In this document: piece by piece, positions 41,715 through 51,675 of the stretch
Layout of the letters: each line of letters begins with the position of its first letter
Numbering within the stretch: position 1 is the stretch's first letter
Origin: Pseudorhodoferax aquiterrae
Lineage (GTDB): Bacteria > Pseudomonadota > Gammaproteobacteria > Burkholderiales > Burkholderiaceae_C
Direction of reading: 5' to 3'
Assembly: GCF_014652235.1 (NCBI RefSeq)
Contig: NZ_BMYK01000003.1
Coordinates: 1 to 64,000 of the forward strand
DNA: 64,000 nucleotides
Position numbers and translations under genes: made by a program
The notes under the pieces: model-generated
The model's input: only the letters and a program-made list of their open reading frames with translations
The model's database searches: none
What the model was told of the DNA's origin: nothing

Positions 41715-42785
41715 TCAGGCCTGTTGCGCCTGCTGCGCCCATTGCCAGGCACGCCGCGCGCGCGGCGCGGCGCTGGCGCCGGCCGCCCTGGCCTGGGCGC
41801 TGGACGCCGTGCCGGCCTCCACGCGCTTGGCAATGCCCTGGGCGATGGCGGCCAGGCGGAACAGGTTGTAGGTCATGTAGAACGACCAGTCCTGGCGCAG
41901 CACCTCGGGCGTGCTGAGGCCGCTGTTCTCGCAGTACATGGCCATGTAGGCGTCGAGCGAGGGAATGCCCAGCGCGGCCAGGTCCAGCCCCTCCAGCCCG
42001 CGCTGCGTGGACGGCTCCACATGCCAGACCATGCAGTGGTAGCTGAAGTCCGCGAGCGGGTGGCCCAGCGTGGACAGCTCCCAGTCCAGCACGGCCAGCA
42101 CGCGCGGCTCGGTGGGGTGAAAGATCATGTTGTCGAGCCGGTAGTCGCCGTGCACGATGCAGGCCTGGTCGTCGCGGCCGCTGGCCGGGATGTTCTGCGG
42201 CAGCCATTCCAGCAGCGCGTCCATCTCGGGGATGGGCTGCGTGATCGAGGCCTGGTACTGCTTGCCCCAGCGGCTGATCTGGCGCTCCAGGTAGTTGCCG
42301 GGCTTGCCGAAGCCGGCCAAGCCGCGCTCGGCGTAGGGCACGCGGTGCAGCGCGGCGATCACGCGGTTCATCTCGGCGTAGTGGGCCGTGCGTTCGGCCG
42401 GCGCCATGCCGGGCAGGGCCGGGTCCCAGAGCACGCGGCCTTCCACGTGTTCCATGATGAAGAACACGCGGCCGATCACGGATTCGTCGCTGCACAGCGC
42501 GAGCATGCGGGCCACCGGCACGCCGCTGCCGTGCAGGGCCTGCATCACGGTGTACTCGCGCTCCACGGCGTGGGCGCTGGGCAGCAGCTTGGCCGCGGGG
42601 CCGGGCTTGGCGCGCATCACGTAGCGCTGGCCGGGGGTGACGATGCTGTAGGTGGGGTTGGACTGGCCGCCGGGGAACTTGCTGACGGTCATGGGGCCGG
42701 TGAAGCCCTCGACGTTTTGCTGGAGCCAGCGGTGCAGGGCGGCTTCGTCGAAGCCGTGGTCAGTCGTTGTGGTGGTGTCGGTCAT
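41715..42785 (-). CDS. APH-like phosphotransferase (ACAD10/11 N-terminal type)
   Basis: 356 residues. Kinase fold of the aminoglycoside phosphotransferase superfamily with the catalytic loop CIVHGDYRLDNMIF and metal-binding VLDWELSTLGHPLAD. Proteins with this N-terminus (FPGGQSNPTYSI) are the bacterial counterparts of the ACAD10/11 kinase domain, which phosphorylates 4-hydroxyacyl-CoAs before their reduction to enoyl-CoA. The C-terminal Ala/Arg-rich tail looks unstructured. Copy 1 of the 665-bp palindrome begins 24 bases before its ATG. Confidence 0.9.
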   Translation of the reverse strand: MTDTTTTTDHGFDEAALHRWLQQNVEGFTGPMTVSKFPGGQSNPTYSIVTPGQRYVMRAKPGPAAKLLPSAHAVEREYTVMQALHGSGVPVARMLALCSDESVIGRVFFIMEHVEGRVLWDPALPGMAPAERTAHYAEMNRVIAALHRVPYAERGLAGFGKPGNYLERQISRWGKQYQASITQPIPEMDALLEWLPQNIPASGRDDQACIVHGDYRLDNMIFHPTEPRVLAVLDWELSTLGHPLADFSYHCMVWHVEPSTQRGLEGLDLAALGIPSLDAYMAMYCENSGLSTPEVLRQDWSFYMTYNLFRLAAIAQGIAKRVEAGTASSAQARAAGASAAPRARRAWQWAQQAQQA

Positions 42786-43050
42786 GTCGGTTGTCCGTGA
42801 AGGGCCAGAGCCGAGCGAAGCGATGGCCCGTGCGTGACCCCGCTCCTGGGGCCCCTGTGCCCACGCCGAGGAGCGCAGTGGACTGGGCGGCGCGGGGAAC
42901 CTCGCGCTTTGTCATCTGACTCATTGCACTTGTTCGAGCTGAACGAACGCAGTGAGTGGTGCGAGTTGTGCAATGCGCCCAGGCCGCGAGCACCGCAGGT
43001 TGCCCGGAGCGCCAGCGGAGGGACGTGGGGACCGGGGTCGCCCTTTCTTT

Positions 43051-43086
43051 GGTTACTTTCTTTCGGCGAAACGAAAGAAAGTGACT
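43051..43086. other. Hairpin, left half of palindrome copy 1
   Basis: ACTTTCTTTCG (43055-43065) pairs perfectly with CGAAAGAAAGT (43072-43082) around a GCGAAA loop, and four more pairs with two G-T wobbles extend the stem. A GC-rich hairpin GCCGGG/CCCGGC follows at 43092-43110. The same hairpin is present unchanged in copy 2 at 51213-51240. Confidence 0.8.
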
Positions 43087-43154
43087 GCGCTGCCGGGCGC
43101 ACACCCCGGCCTCTGGTGCCCGCAAATAGCACTACGGTGGATTGAAGTGAGGAG

Positions 43155-43214
43155 GTGGGGGCTTCTCCCCCACACCCCGACTTACTTTCTCTTGCTTCGC
43201 CAAGAGAAAGTAAG
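43155..43214. other. Two hairpins, right half of palindrome copy 1
   Basis: GTGGGGG/CCCCCAC closes a CTTCT loop at 43155-43173. A perfect 14-bp stem CTTACTTTCTCTTG / CAAGAGAAAGTAAG closes CTTCGC at 43181-43214. The latter is the inverted counterpart of the 43055-43082 hairpin with different but still paired stem bases. Confidence 0.8.
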
Positions 43215-43500
43215 CAAAGAGAAGGCGACCCCGGTGCCCCTGTCCCTCCGCTGGCGCTCCGGGCAACCTGCGGTGCTCGCGCCATGGGCTGCATTGCGCA
43301 ACTCGCTTCGTTCACTGCGTTCACTGCGCTCGGACAAGCGCAATGAGTCAGATGTTGAAGCGCGTGGTTCCCCGCGCAGCCCATGGCGCTGCGCTCCTCG
43401 GCAGGGGCACAGGGGATTTTTCGATCCGGGCCATCGCTGCGCTCGGCCTTGGTTTCGGGCCATTGCTTCGCTCGGCCGCGGGTTGCGGTGGTTTTCCGCA

Positions 43501-44835
43501 TCAGTGGTACGCCTCCAGCGCCTCGTCCAGCGTGCGCTCCAGGTCCGCCGCCGTCGCGCAGTGCGACATGCTGGTGCAGTACGGGCGGTAGCGCAGCATC
43601 GCGCTGTCGCCCATGCCCCAGCGGCCCTCGGCCTCGGGGCAGAGCCACACCACGCGCTTGGCGCGGCCGGCCAGTTCGGCGAACAGGTCGAGCCGCGGAT
43701 CGGCACCGTTGCTGCGGCCGTCGCCGAGCACGATCACCGTGGTGCGGCGATCGATGGCGTCCCAGTGCCGGTCGTGCAGATCGACCCAGGCCTGGCCGTA
43801 GTCGGTGGAGCCGTTGCCGACCTCCTTGAGGATCAGCGCCATCGCGTCGTCGAAGGGCAGCTTCTCCAGCGGCTCGGCCACGTCCTGCAGGCGGTTGGAG
43901 AACGCGAAGCTGCGCAGGTCGCCCACGGCATCGTGCAGCGCGTAGAGGAACAGCAGCAAAAAACGCACATGCGAGGCCACCGAGCCCGAGACGTCGCAGA
44001 CCGCCACGATGCGCGGCTTGTCGCGGCGGCGGTGCTTGAAGGCCAGCGTGACGGGCACGCCGTCGTGGCCGGCGTTGGCGCGCATGGTGCGCCGCAGGTC
44101 CAGCTGGCCGCGCAGCTCCACGCGCTGGCGGCGGGCGTGGCGGGCCGCCAGCTTGCGCGCCATGCGCGCGACGGCTGCCTTCATGCGCTCCATCTCGGCC
44201 GGCGCCATGCGGCCCAGTGCGCGCGTGACCACCACCTCGGTCATGAAGGCCTCGGTGGCGGGCTTGCCGAAGATGGCGTAGCGCTGCTGCACCACGGCGC
44301 GGGCCTGGCGGCGCAGCTGGTCGCGCGCGGCCTCCAGGGCCTGCACCTCGGCCTGGGCTTCGGGGTTGGCGCGCTGCGCGGCGATCCGCGCTTCGAGCGG
44401 CGCGATGCCCAGCGCGTCCAGCGTCTGGCGCGCGTAGTAGCCGGTCTGCGTGGCGAAGCGGATCTCGTCCACGCCGGCGCTGGTGGCGGCCCGTTCGAGC
44501 GCAGCCGCCAGCGCGTCGCCGCCCTGCCCGCCCGGGCCCGGCTCGGCCAGGGCCAGCAGGGCATCGACCTCGGCGTCGCCCGTGCGCAGCGGCGCCGCCG
44601 CCTGTTCCGTGGCCACAGCCGGCGGCCGGCCGAAGTACAGGTCGAACACCTCGTCGTGGATCTGCTTCTCGTCCTCGGACTTGGCCAGCACCAGGCCCAG
44701 CGCGGCCTTGAGGCCGGCGCGGTCGGCATAGCCCACGAGTGCCAGCGCGCGGGCCGCGTCGATGGTCTCGGCCGTGGACGCTTCGGCCCCCGCGGCGCGC
44801 AGCGCGCGCACGAAGCCGGCGAGGATGCTGTCCAT
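43501..44835 (-). CDS. VWA-domain protein, CoxE-like
   Basis: 444 residues. Helical N-terminal region (about 1-230) and a C-terminal von Willebrand A domain. The metal-ion-dependent adhesion site is intact: DVSGS near residue 275, the NGSTDYGQ threonine and VIVLGDGRSNG. It is the partner type of MoxR AAA+ ATPases; such pairs act as chaperones in metalloenzyme or cofactor assembly, as CoxD/CoxE do for Mo-CO dehydrogenase. ATG 44835 shares one base with the MoxR gene stop. Palindrome copy 1 ends 23 bases after its stop. Confidence 0.9.
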   Translation of the reverse strand: MDSILAGFVRALRAAGAEASTAETIDAARALALVGYADRAGLKAALGLVLAKSEDEKQIHDEVFDLYFGRPPAVATEQAAAPLRTGDAEVDALLALAEPGPGGQGGDALAAALERAATSAGVDEIRFATQTGYYARQTLDALGIAPLEARIAAQRANPEAQAEVQALEAARDQLRRQARAVVQQRYAIFGKPATEAFMTEVVVTRALGRMAPAEMERMKAAVARMARKLAARHARRQRVELRGQLDLRRTMRANAGHDGVPVTLAFKHRRRDKPRIVAVCDVSGSVASHVRFLLLFLYALHDAVGDLRSFAFSNRLQDVAEPLEKLPFDDAMALILKEVGNGSTDYGQAWVDLHDRHWDAIDRRTTVIVLGDGRSNGADPRLDLFAELAGRAKRVVWLCPEAEGRWGMGDSAMLRYRPYCTSMSHCATAADLERTLDEALEAYH

Positions 44836-45791
44836 CAGCCGGCGGCCAAGGCGGCCTGGGTCATCTTGGCGAGCCGGCCCTCGACTTCGCGCACATCGGT
44901 CTCGCGCTTGAGCAGCACGCCCAGCGTGTCGCGCACGGCCTGCTCGTCGAGCACGCTGGCATGCAGCAGCAGCAGCGTGCGCGCCCAGTCCACCGACTCG
45001 GCGATGGAGGGGGGCTTGCGGATGTTGTCGGCCCGCAGCGCCTGCACGAAGGCCACGAGCTGGGCCAGCAGCCGGTCGGCGATGCCGGGCACGCGCGCGC
45101 GCAGCACGCGCTGCTCCAGCGCGGCGTCGGGAAAGCCGATGTGCAGGTGCAGGCAGCGGCGCTTGAGCGCGTCGCCGAGTTCGCGCGTGTTGTTGGAGGT
45201 CAGGATGACCAGCGGCGGCACCTCGGCGCGGATGGTGCCGATCTCGGGGATGGTGACCTGGTAGTCGGCCAGCACCTCGAGCAGCAGGGCCTCGAAGGAT
45301 TCTTCGGACTTGTCGATCTCGTCGATCAGCAGCACGCTGCCGCCGGGCTGCTCCATGGCCTGCAGCAGCGGGCGCGGTTCCAGGAAGTCGCGCGAGAAGA
45401 ACAGGTCCTGAAAGCCCGCGAGCTTCTTGAACGCGCCGTCCAGCGAGTCGGCAGCGTCCACCAGCAGGCCGATCTTCTCCTTGAGGATCTGCGTGTAGAG
45501 CAACTGCTTGCCGTACTTCCACTCGTACAAGGCTTTGCTGTCGTCCAGGCCCTCGTAGCACTGCAGGCGCAGCAGCTCGAACTGCAGGGCGCGCGCGGCC
45601 GAGACCGCCAGTTCGGTCTTGCCCACGCCGGCCGGTCCTTCGATGAGCACCGGCTTGCGCAGGTGGTGGGCCAGGTACAGCGCGGTGGCGATGGGGCGCG
45701 AGGCGATGTAGCCCACGCCTTCGAGCAGGGCGGTGACGCTGTCCACGGACGCGAGGCCCGCTGGCGTGCTGGGGGGGAGTGCTGCGTTCAT
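44835..45791 (-). CDS. MoxR-family AAA+ ATPase
   Basis: 318 residues. Walker A is GPAGVGKTELA near residue 53, Walker B SVLLIDEIDKSEE near 155, and sensor-1 ILTSNNTRELGDALKRRC near 200. The CoxD-like branch shows YEGLDDSKALYEWKYGKQL. Start at ATG 45791 because the longer frame adds unrelated residues. Followed by the VWA gene with a 1-base overlap. 73 bases separate it from the upstream acyl-CoA dehydrogenase gene. It probably remodels or activates a client with the VWA protein. Confidence 0.92.
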   Translation of the reverse strand: MNAALPPSTPAGLASVDSVTALLEGVGYIASRPIATALYLAHHLRKPVLIEGPAGVGKTELAVSAARALQFELLRLQCYEGLDDSKALYEWKYGKQLLYTQILKEKIGLLVDAADSLDGAFKKLAGFQDLFFSRDFLEPRPLLQAMEQPGGSVLLIDEIDKSEESFEALLLEVLADYQVTIPEIGTIRAEVPPLVILTSNNTRELGDALKRRCLHLHIGFPDAALEQRVLRARVPGIADRLLAQLVAFVQALRADNIRKPPSIAESVDWARTLLLLHASVLDEQAVRDTLGVLLKRETDVREVEGRLAKMTQAALAAG

Positions 45792-45864
45792 CCGGCCAGT
45801 ATGGAAGGGCTGCTGCGCGCCGACAGTCCAGGGCGAGACAGCAGCACCAAGGGTTTTCCTCGGG

Positions 45865-46980
45865 TCAGTCGAGGGCCGCGAAGCGCTCCAGGTGGTGGTC
45901 GGCATCGCCGAAGCGCAGGCCGGCCATGGTCAGGCGGCGGAAGGTGTGCGAGACCTTGAGCTCCTCGGTCATGCCCATGCCGCCGTGCAGCTGCACCGAT
46001 TCCTGGCTGATGAGCCGCGCGGCGTCGGCGATCTTCACCTTGGCGCCCGACACGGCCCGGGCGCGTTGCCGCGTGTCGCCCGCGTCGTCGACGCGGGCCG
46101 CGGCCAGGATGGCCATGGAGCGGGCCTGCTCCAGCGTGATCAGCATCTCCACCATGCGGTGCTGCAGCACCTGGAAGGACGCGATGGGCGTGCCGAACTG
46201 CTTGCGCGTCTTGGTGTACTCCAGCGTGGCCTCGTGGGCGTAGCGCATGGCGCCGATGGCGTCGGCACACTGCAGCGCGCAGGCGAAGTCCAGGGCCGCG
46301 TCGATGTGCGGCTGGGCGGCGCCCGCATCGCCCAGCAGGGCCTCCTGGCCAAGCTGCACGCCGGCGAATGCCACGTCGGCCACGCGCAGGCCGTCCACCG
46401 TGCGGCTGGGGTTCAGCGACACGCCGGCCATGCGTGGGTCGACGATGAACAGGCCCGCCCCCGTGTCGGTGCGGGCGGACACCACGAGCCGCGCGGCCGA
46501 TGCGGCGCCCACGACCACGCTCTTGGCGCCGTCCAGCACCCAGCCCTCGCCTGCGCGGCGCGCCGTGGTGCGCTCGGGTGCCTGCGCATAGCGGCGCCCC
46601 GGCTCCAGGTAGGCGAATGTCCAGGCCGCCGAGCCATCGGCCAGCCCGGGCAGCAGCGTGGCGCGCTGGGCCGCCGTGCCGGCCTGGGCGAGCAGCCGGG
46701 CGGCCACGATGCTGTCCAGCAGCGGCTCGACCACCAGGGATTCGCCCAGGGCCTCCATGACCGGCATCAGGTCCAGCGCCCCGCCGCCGAAGCCGCCCTC
46801 GGCCTCGGGCAGTGCGATGGCGGTCAGCCCCATGTCGGCCAGCGCGCGCCAGACGGCATCGCTGTGGCCGCTGGCGGAATGGACGATGGCCTTGCGCTGC
46901 TCGAAGCCGTAGTGGCTGGCAAGGTACTTGCGCACCGACTCGGAGAGCTGCTGCTGTTCGTCGCTGAGTTCGAAGTTCAT
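45865..46980 (-). CDS. Acyl-CoA dehydrogenase, small subunit type (PimD-like)
   Basis: 371 residues, one of a pair with the gene 2 bases upstream. The N-terminus (MNFELSDEQQQLSESVRKYL, then GFEQRKAIV) and ALPEAEGGFGGGALDLMPVMEALG match the small subunit of pimeloyl-CoA dehydrogenase-like heteromers. The C-terminal QLHGGMGMTEE motif is kept, while the central flavin-binding part is degenerate compared with single-gene enzymes. It probably works as a heterotetramer with the 46983-48164 product. Confidence 0.92.
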   Translation of the reverse strand: MNFELSDEQQQLSESVRKYLASHYGFEQRKAIVHSASGHSDAVWRALADMGLTAIALPEAEGGFGGGALDLMPVMEALGESLVVEPLLDSIVAARLLAQAGTAAQRATLLPGLADGSAAWTFAYLEPGRRYAQAPERTTARRAGEGWVLDGAKSVVVGAASAARLVVSARTDTGAGLFIVDPRMAGVSLNPSRTVDGLRVADVAFAGVQLGQEALLGDAGAAQPHIDAALDFACALQCADAIGAMRYAHEATLEYTKTRKQFGTPIASFQVLQHRMVEMLITLEQARSMAILAAARVDDAGDTRQRARAVSGAKVKIADAARLISQESVQLHGGMGMTEELKVSHTFRRLTMAGLRFGDADHHLERFAALD

Positions 46981-46982
46981 GG

Positions 46983-48164
46983 TCAGAGCCCCAAGGTCAT
47001 CTTGGCGATGATGTTGCGTTGGATCTCGTTGGAGCCCGCATAGATGCTGGCCTTGCGGTAGTTGAAGTAGCGCGGTGCCAGGCGCGATGTCACGTGGTCG
47101 ATGGCACCGCCCTCCTCCGCCTGGAACAGCTGGGCCTCGGGGCCGGCGGCCTGCACCATGAGTTCGGTGATCATCTGCTGCACCTCGGTGCCGCGGATCT
47201 TGAGCATGGACACGTCGGCGCCGGGCGGCTGGCCGCTGCGGCGCATCTTGTCCAGGAAGCGCATCGAGGTCAGTTCCAGCGCGTCGAGCTCGATCTCCAC
47301 GCGCGAGAGCCGGTCGCGAAAGCGCGGGTCGGCCATCAGCGGCTTGCCGTCCTTCAGCGCGCGGCCAGCCCGGGCCTTCAGGGCCGCCAGCTCGCGGCGC
47401 GAACCGCCCACGTTGCCCGAGCCCATGCGCTCGTGGCCCAGCAGGTACTTGGCCACGGTCCAGCCCTTGTTCTCTTCGTGCACGAGGTTCTCCACCGGCA
47501 CCACGACGTCGTCGAAGAACACCTCGTTGACCTCGTGGCCGCCGTCCATGAGGATCAGCGGGCGCACCGTGATGCCGGGCGTGCGCATGTCGATGAGCAG
47601 GAAGCTGATGCCCTCCTGGCGCTTCTCGGCCGTGGGGTCGGTGCGCACCAGGCAGAAGATCCAGTCGCCGAAGTGGCCCAGCGTGGTCCAGATCTTCTGG
47701 CCCGTGACGCGGTAGACATCGCCGTCGCGCACGGCACGGGTCTTGAGCGCGGCCAGGTCGGAGCCGGCGCCGGGCTCGGAGTAGCCCTGCACCCAGAAAT
47801 CCAGCCCCTCGCGGATGCGCGGCAGGAAGCGCTCCTTCTGCTGCGGCGTGCCGAACTTGAGCAGCACCGAGGCGCACATGCTGGGCCCGAAGGACGGCAG
47901 CGCGGGCGCGCCGGCCAGGCCGAACTGTTCCTCGTAGAGGTAGCGCTGCGTGATGTTCCAGCCCGTGCCGCCCCACTCCACGGGCCAATGCGGCACGGCC
48001 CAGCCCTTGGCGGCCAGGATGCGGTGCCAGCGCAGGATGTCGTCCTTGGACAGGCCCTTGTAGTGCGTGACCTTGTCGCGGATGTCGGCGGGCAGGTTGG
48101 CGTCCAGCCAGCCGCGCACCTCGTCGCGAAAGGCCAGTTCCTCGGCAGAGTAATTCAAGTCCAT
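46983..48164 (-). CDS. Acyl-CoA dehydrogenase, large subunit type (PimC-like)
   Basis: 393 residues. PimC-like features are KGWAVPHWPVEWGGTGW, the flavin segment VQGYSEPGAGSDLAALKTRA, and the tail RKASIYAGSNEIQRNIIAKM. Together with the small-subunit gene it would oxidise a CoA ester of a long, cyclic or dicarboxylic acid to the 2-enoyl-CoA, passing electrons to ETF. The SDR gene lies 10 bases upstream on the same strand. Confidence 0.94.
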   Translation of the reverse strand: MDLNYSAEELAFRDEVRGWLDANLPADIRDKVTHYKGLSKDDILRWHRILAAKGWAVPHWPVEWGGTGWNITQRYLYEEQFGLAGAPALPSFGPSMCASVLLKFGTPQQKERFLPRIREGLDFWVQGYSEPGAGSDLAALKTRAVRDGDVYRVTGQKIWTTLGHFGDWIFCLVRTDPTAEKRQEGISFLLIDMRTPGITVRPLILMDGGHEVNEVFFDDVVVPVENLVHEENKGWTVAKYLLGHERMGSGNVGGSRRELAALKARAGRALKDGKPLMADPRFRDRLSRVEIELDALELTSMRFLDKMRRSGQPPGADVSMLKIRGTEVQQMITELMVQAAGPEAQLFQAEEGGAIDHVTSRLAPRYFNYRKASIYAGSNEIQRNIIAKMTLGL

Positions 48165-48174
48165 GGCGTGCTCC

Positions 48175-48981
48175 TCAGACGGCCGTCTGGCCGGGCAGCT
48201 GGCGTGTGACCGGGTGCGAGCTCGACAGCCCGCCGTCCACCGCGATGGCCTGGCCATTGACGTAACTGCTCTGGTCGGAGGCCAGGAACAACGCCACCTG
48301 CGCGAGCTCTTCCGGCTGCGCCGCGCGGCGCAGCGGGTTCAGGCGGCCGAGCTTGTGGTCCACGCCCTTCTCCCGCGCGTAGTCGAAGGTCGGCCGGGTC
48401 ATGCCGGTCTCGGTCAGGCCCGGGCAGATGGCGTTGACGCGCACATTGCTCTCGCACAGCTGCTGGGCCGAGACCATCACCAGGTTGATCACGCCGGCCT
48501 TCGACGCCGAGTACGCCGCCCCGCCCGCGCCCGAGCGGATGCCGGCCACCGAGGCCGTGCAGATGATGGAGCCGCCGCGCCCCGCGTCCACCAGGGCCCT
48601 GCCCGCGTGCTTGACCATGAGCCAGGGGCCGATCAGGTTCACGCGCAGCACCTCGGTCCAGTCCTGCGGCGTCAGTTCGAAGATGCCGGCGCGGCCGCCC
48701 GAGATGCCGGCATTGGCGAAGGCCACGTCGAGCTGGCCGTACTGTTGCTGCGCGGTGGCGACGAGCCGGGCGACGTCGGGCTCCAGGCCTGCGTCGATCT
48801 GCAGCGCCACGGCCTGGCCGCCGGCCTCCTGCACGGCACGCGCTGTCTCGTGCACGGCCTCGGTCTTGTCGCCCAGCACCAGCCGCGCGCCCTCTGCCGC
48901 GAAGCGCAGCGCCGCGGCGCGGCCGATGCCCGAGCCGGCGCCCGTGATGATGGCGACCTTGCCGCCGAGTTGTTCCGACAT
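48175..48981 (-). CDS. Short-chain dehydrogenase/reductase (SDR)
   Basis: 268 residues, classical SDR. Cofactor motif GAGSGIGRA near residue 13, NAGISGG near 90, catalytic Ser-Tyr-Lys with YSASKAG near 160, and the C-terminal [10 protein letters not shown]. An acidic residue (LVLGDK) at the end of the second strand favours NAD(H). Likely a 3-hydroxyacyl-CoA or alcohol dehydrogenase in the same beta-oxidation route. ATG 48981 chosen; the longer frame adds no SDR sequence. Confidence 0.93.
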   Translation of the reverse strand: MSEQLGGKVAIITGAGSGIGRAAALRFAAEGARLVLGDKTEAVHETARAVQEAGGQAVALQIDAGLEPDVARLVATAQQQYGQLDVAFANAGISGGRAGIFELTPQDWTEVLRVNLIGPWLMVKHAGRALVDAGRGGSIICTASVAGIRSGAGGAAYSASKAGVINLVMVSAQQLCESNVRVNAICPGLTETGMTRPTFDYAREKGVDHKLGRLNPLRRAAQPEELAQVALFLASDQSSYVNGQAIAVDGGLSSSHPVTRQLPGQTAV

Positions 48982-49072
48982 AGGGCTTGTCCTTGTAGGG
49001 ATGGAATGGAGGAGCCAGCGTGCCAAAGCGGCGCAGCGCCAGCCATCACTTGCGCGACAGGCGCGCGCTGCC

Positions 49073-50923
<1,851 letters not shown>

Positions 50924-50970
50924 GTCAATGGTCCTCACGACGAGGTGCCCGCAGGGCGAACAGAAGCGCG

Positions 50971-51632
50971 GCCGAGCGCAGCGATGGCCTGTGTGTGACC
51001 CCGCTCCCACCCCTGTGCCCACGCCGAGGAGCGCAGTGGACTGGGCGGCGCGGGGAACCTCGCGCCTTGTCATCTGACTCATTGCACTTGTTCGAGCTGA
51101 ACGAACGCAGTGAGTGGTGCGAGTTGTGCAATGCGCCCAGGCCGCGAGCACCGCAGGTTGCCCGGAGCGCCAGCGGAGGGACGGGGGCACCGGGGTCGCA
51201 CTTTCTTTGGTTACTTTCTTTCGGCGAAACGAAAGAAAGTGACTGCGCTGCCGGGCGCACATCCCGGCCTCTGGTGCCAGCCAATGACACTACGTCTGAT
51301 CGAGGTGAGGAGGTGGGGGCTTCTCCCCCACACCCCGACCTACTTTTCTTGTCTCGCCAAGAAAAGTAGGCAAAAGAAGGCGACCCCGGTGCCCCTGTCC
51401 CTCCGCTAGCGCTCCGGGCAACCTGCGGTGCTCGCGCCATGGGCCGCATTGCGCAACTCGCTGCGTTCACTGCGTTCACTACGCTCGGACAAGCGCAATG
51501 AGTCAGATGTTGAAGCGCGAGGTTCCCCGCGCAGCCCATGGCGCTGCGCTCCTCGACAGGGGCACAGGGGATTTTTCGATCCGGGCCATCGCTTCGCTCG
51601 GCCTGGGAATCGGGCCATCGCTGCGCTCGGCC
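50971..51632. repeat. Large imperfect palindromic intergenic element, copy 2
   Basis: 662 bases, same orientation as copy 1, which starts 8161 bases earlier. Over 170 bases of the left half (51013-51182 against 42855-43024) I count one mismatch. The 39-base inverted match is kept (51144-51182 against 51397-51435, one mismatch). Hairpins lie at 51213-51240 and 51339-51370. It occupies the gap between a binding-protein gene (stop 51676) and the ATPase gene (ATG 50923) of what should be one transporter operon. Confidence 0.9.
51339..51370. other. Covarying hairpin in palindrome copy 2
   Basis: CCTACTTTTCTTG (51339-51351) pairs perfectly with CAAGAAAAGTAGG (51358-51370) around TCTCGC. The equivalent stem of copy 1 reads CTTACTTTCTCTTG with CAAGAGAAAGTAAG. 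Both arms differ between copies in matching positions (T to C with A to G, and a paired one-base length change), so pairing is preserved. Confidence 0.8.
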
Positions 51633-51675
51633 CGTGGTTCTGCAGCCGCAGCTCGGTAGCTCAGCGCGCCGCACT

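Larger units (their letters stand above)
42810..43477. repeat. Large imperfect palindromic intergenic element, copy 1
   Basis: 668 bases filling the gap between two same-strand genes. The left and right halves are inverted copies. 42986-43024 is a perfect 39-base match to the reverse complement of 43242-43280. CCGAGGAGCGCAG (42866-42878) mirrors 43389-43401. The outer ends GCCGAGCG...GGCCCG (42810-42830) mirror 43456-43477, and that end motif is duplicated at 43427-43448. The centre holds four hairpins. No transposase or coding signal. A second copy lies at 50971-51632 in the same orientation. Confidence 0.9.

Noticed and set aside
42834-43648. Open frames through the palindromes (such as those translating SERSERSER-like and [12 protein letters not shown]-like peptides)
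   Set aside because: All six frames are similarly open, the frames run into the palindrome hairpins, and matching peptides arise from both copies in different frames. They are translation artefacts of the repeat and likely mis-annotated in databases.
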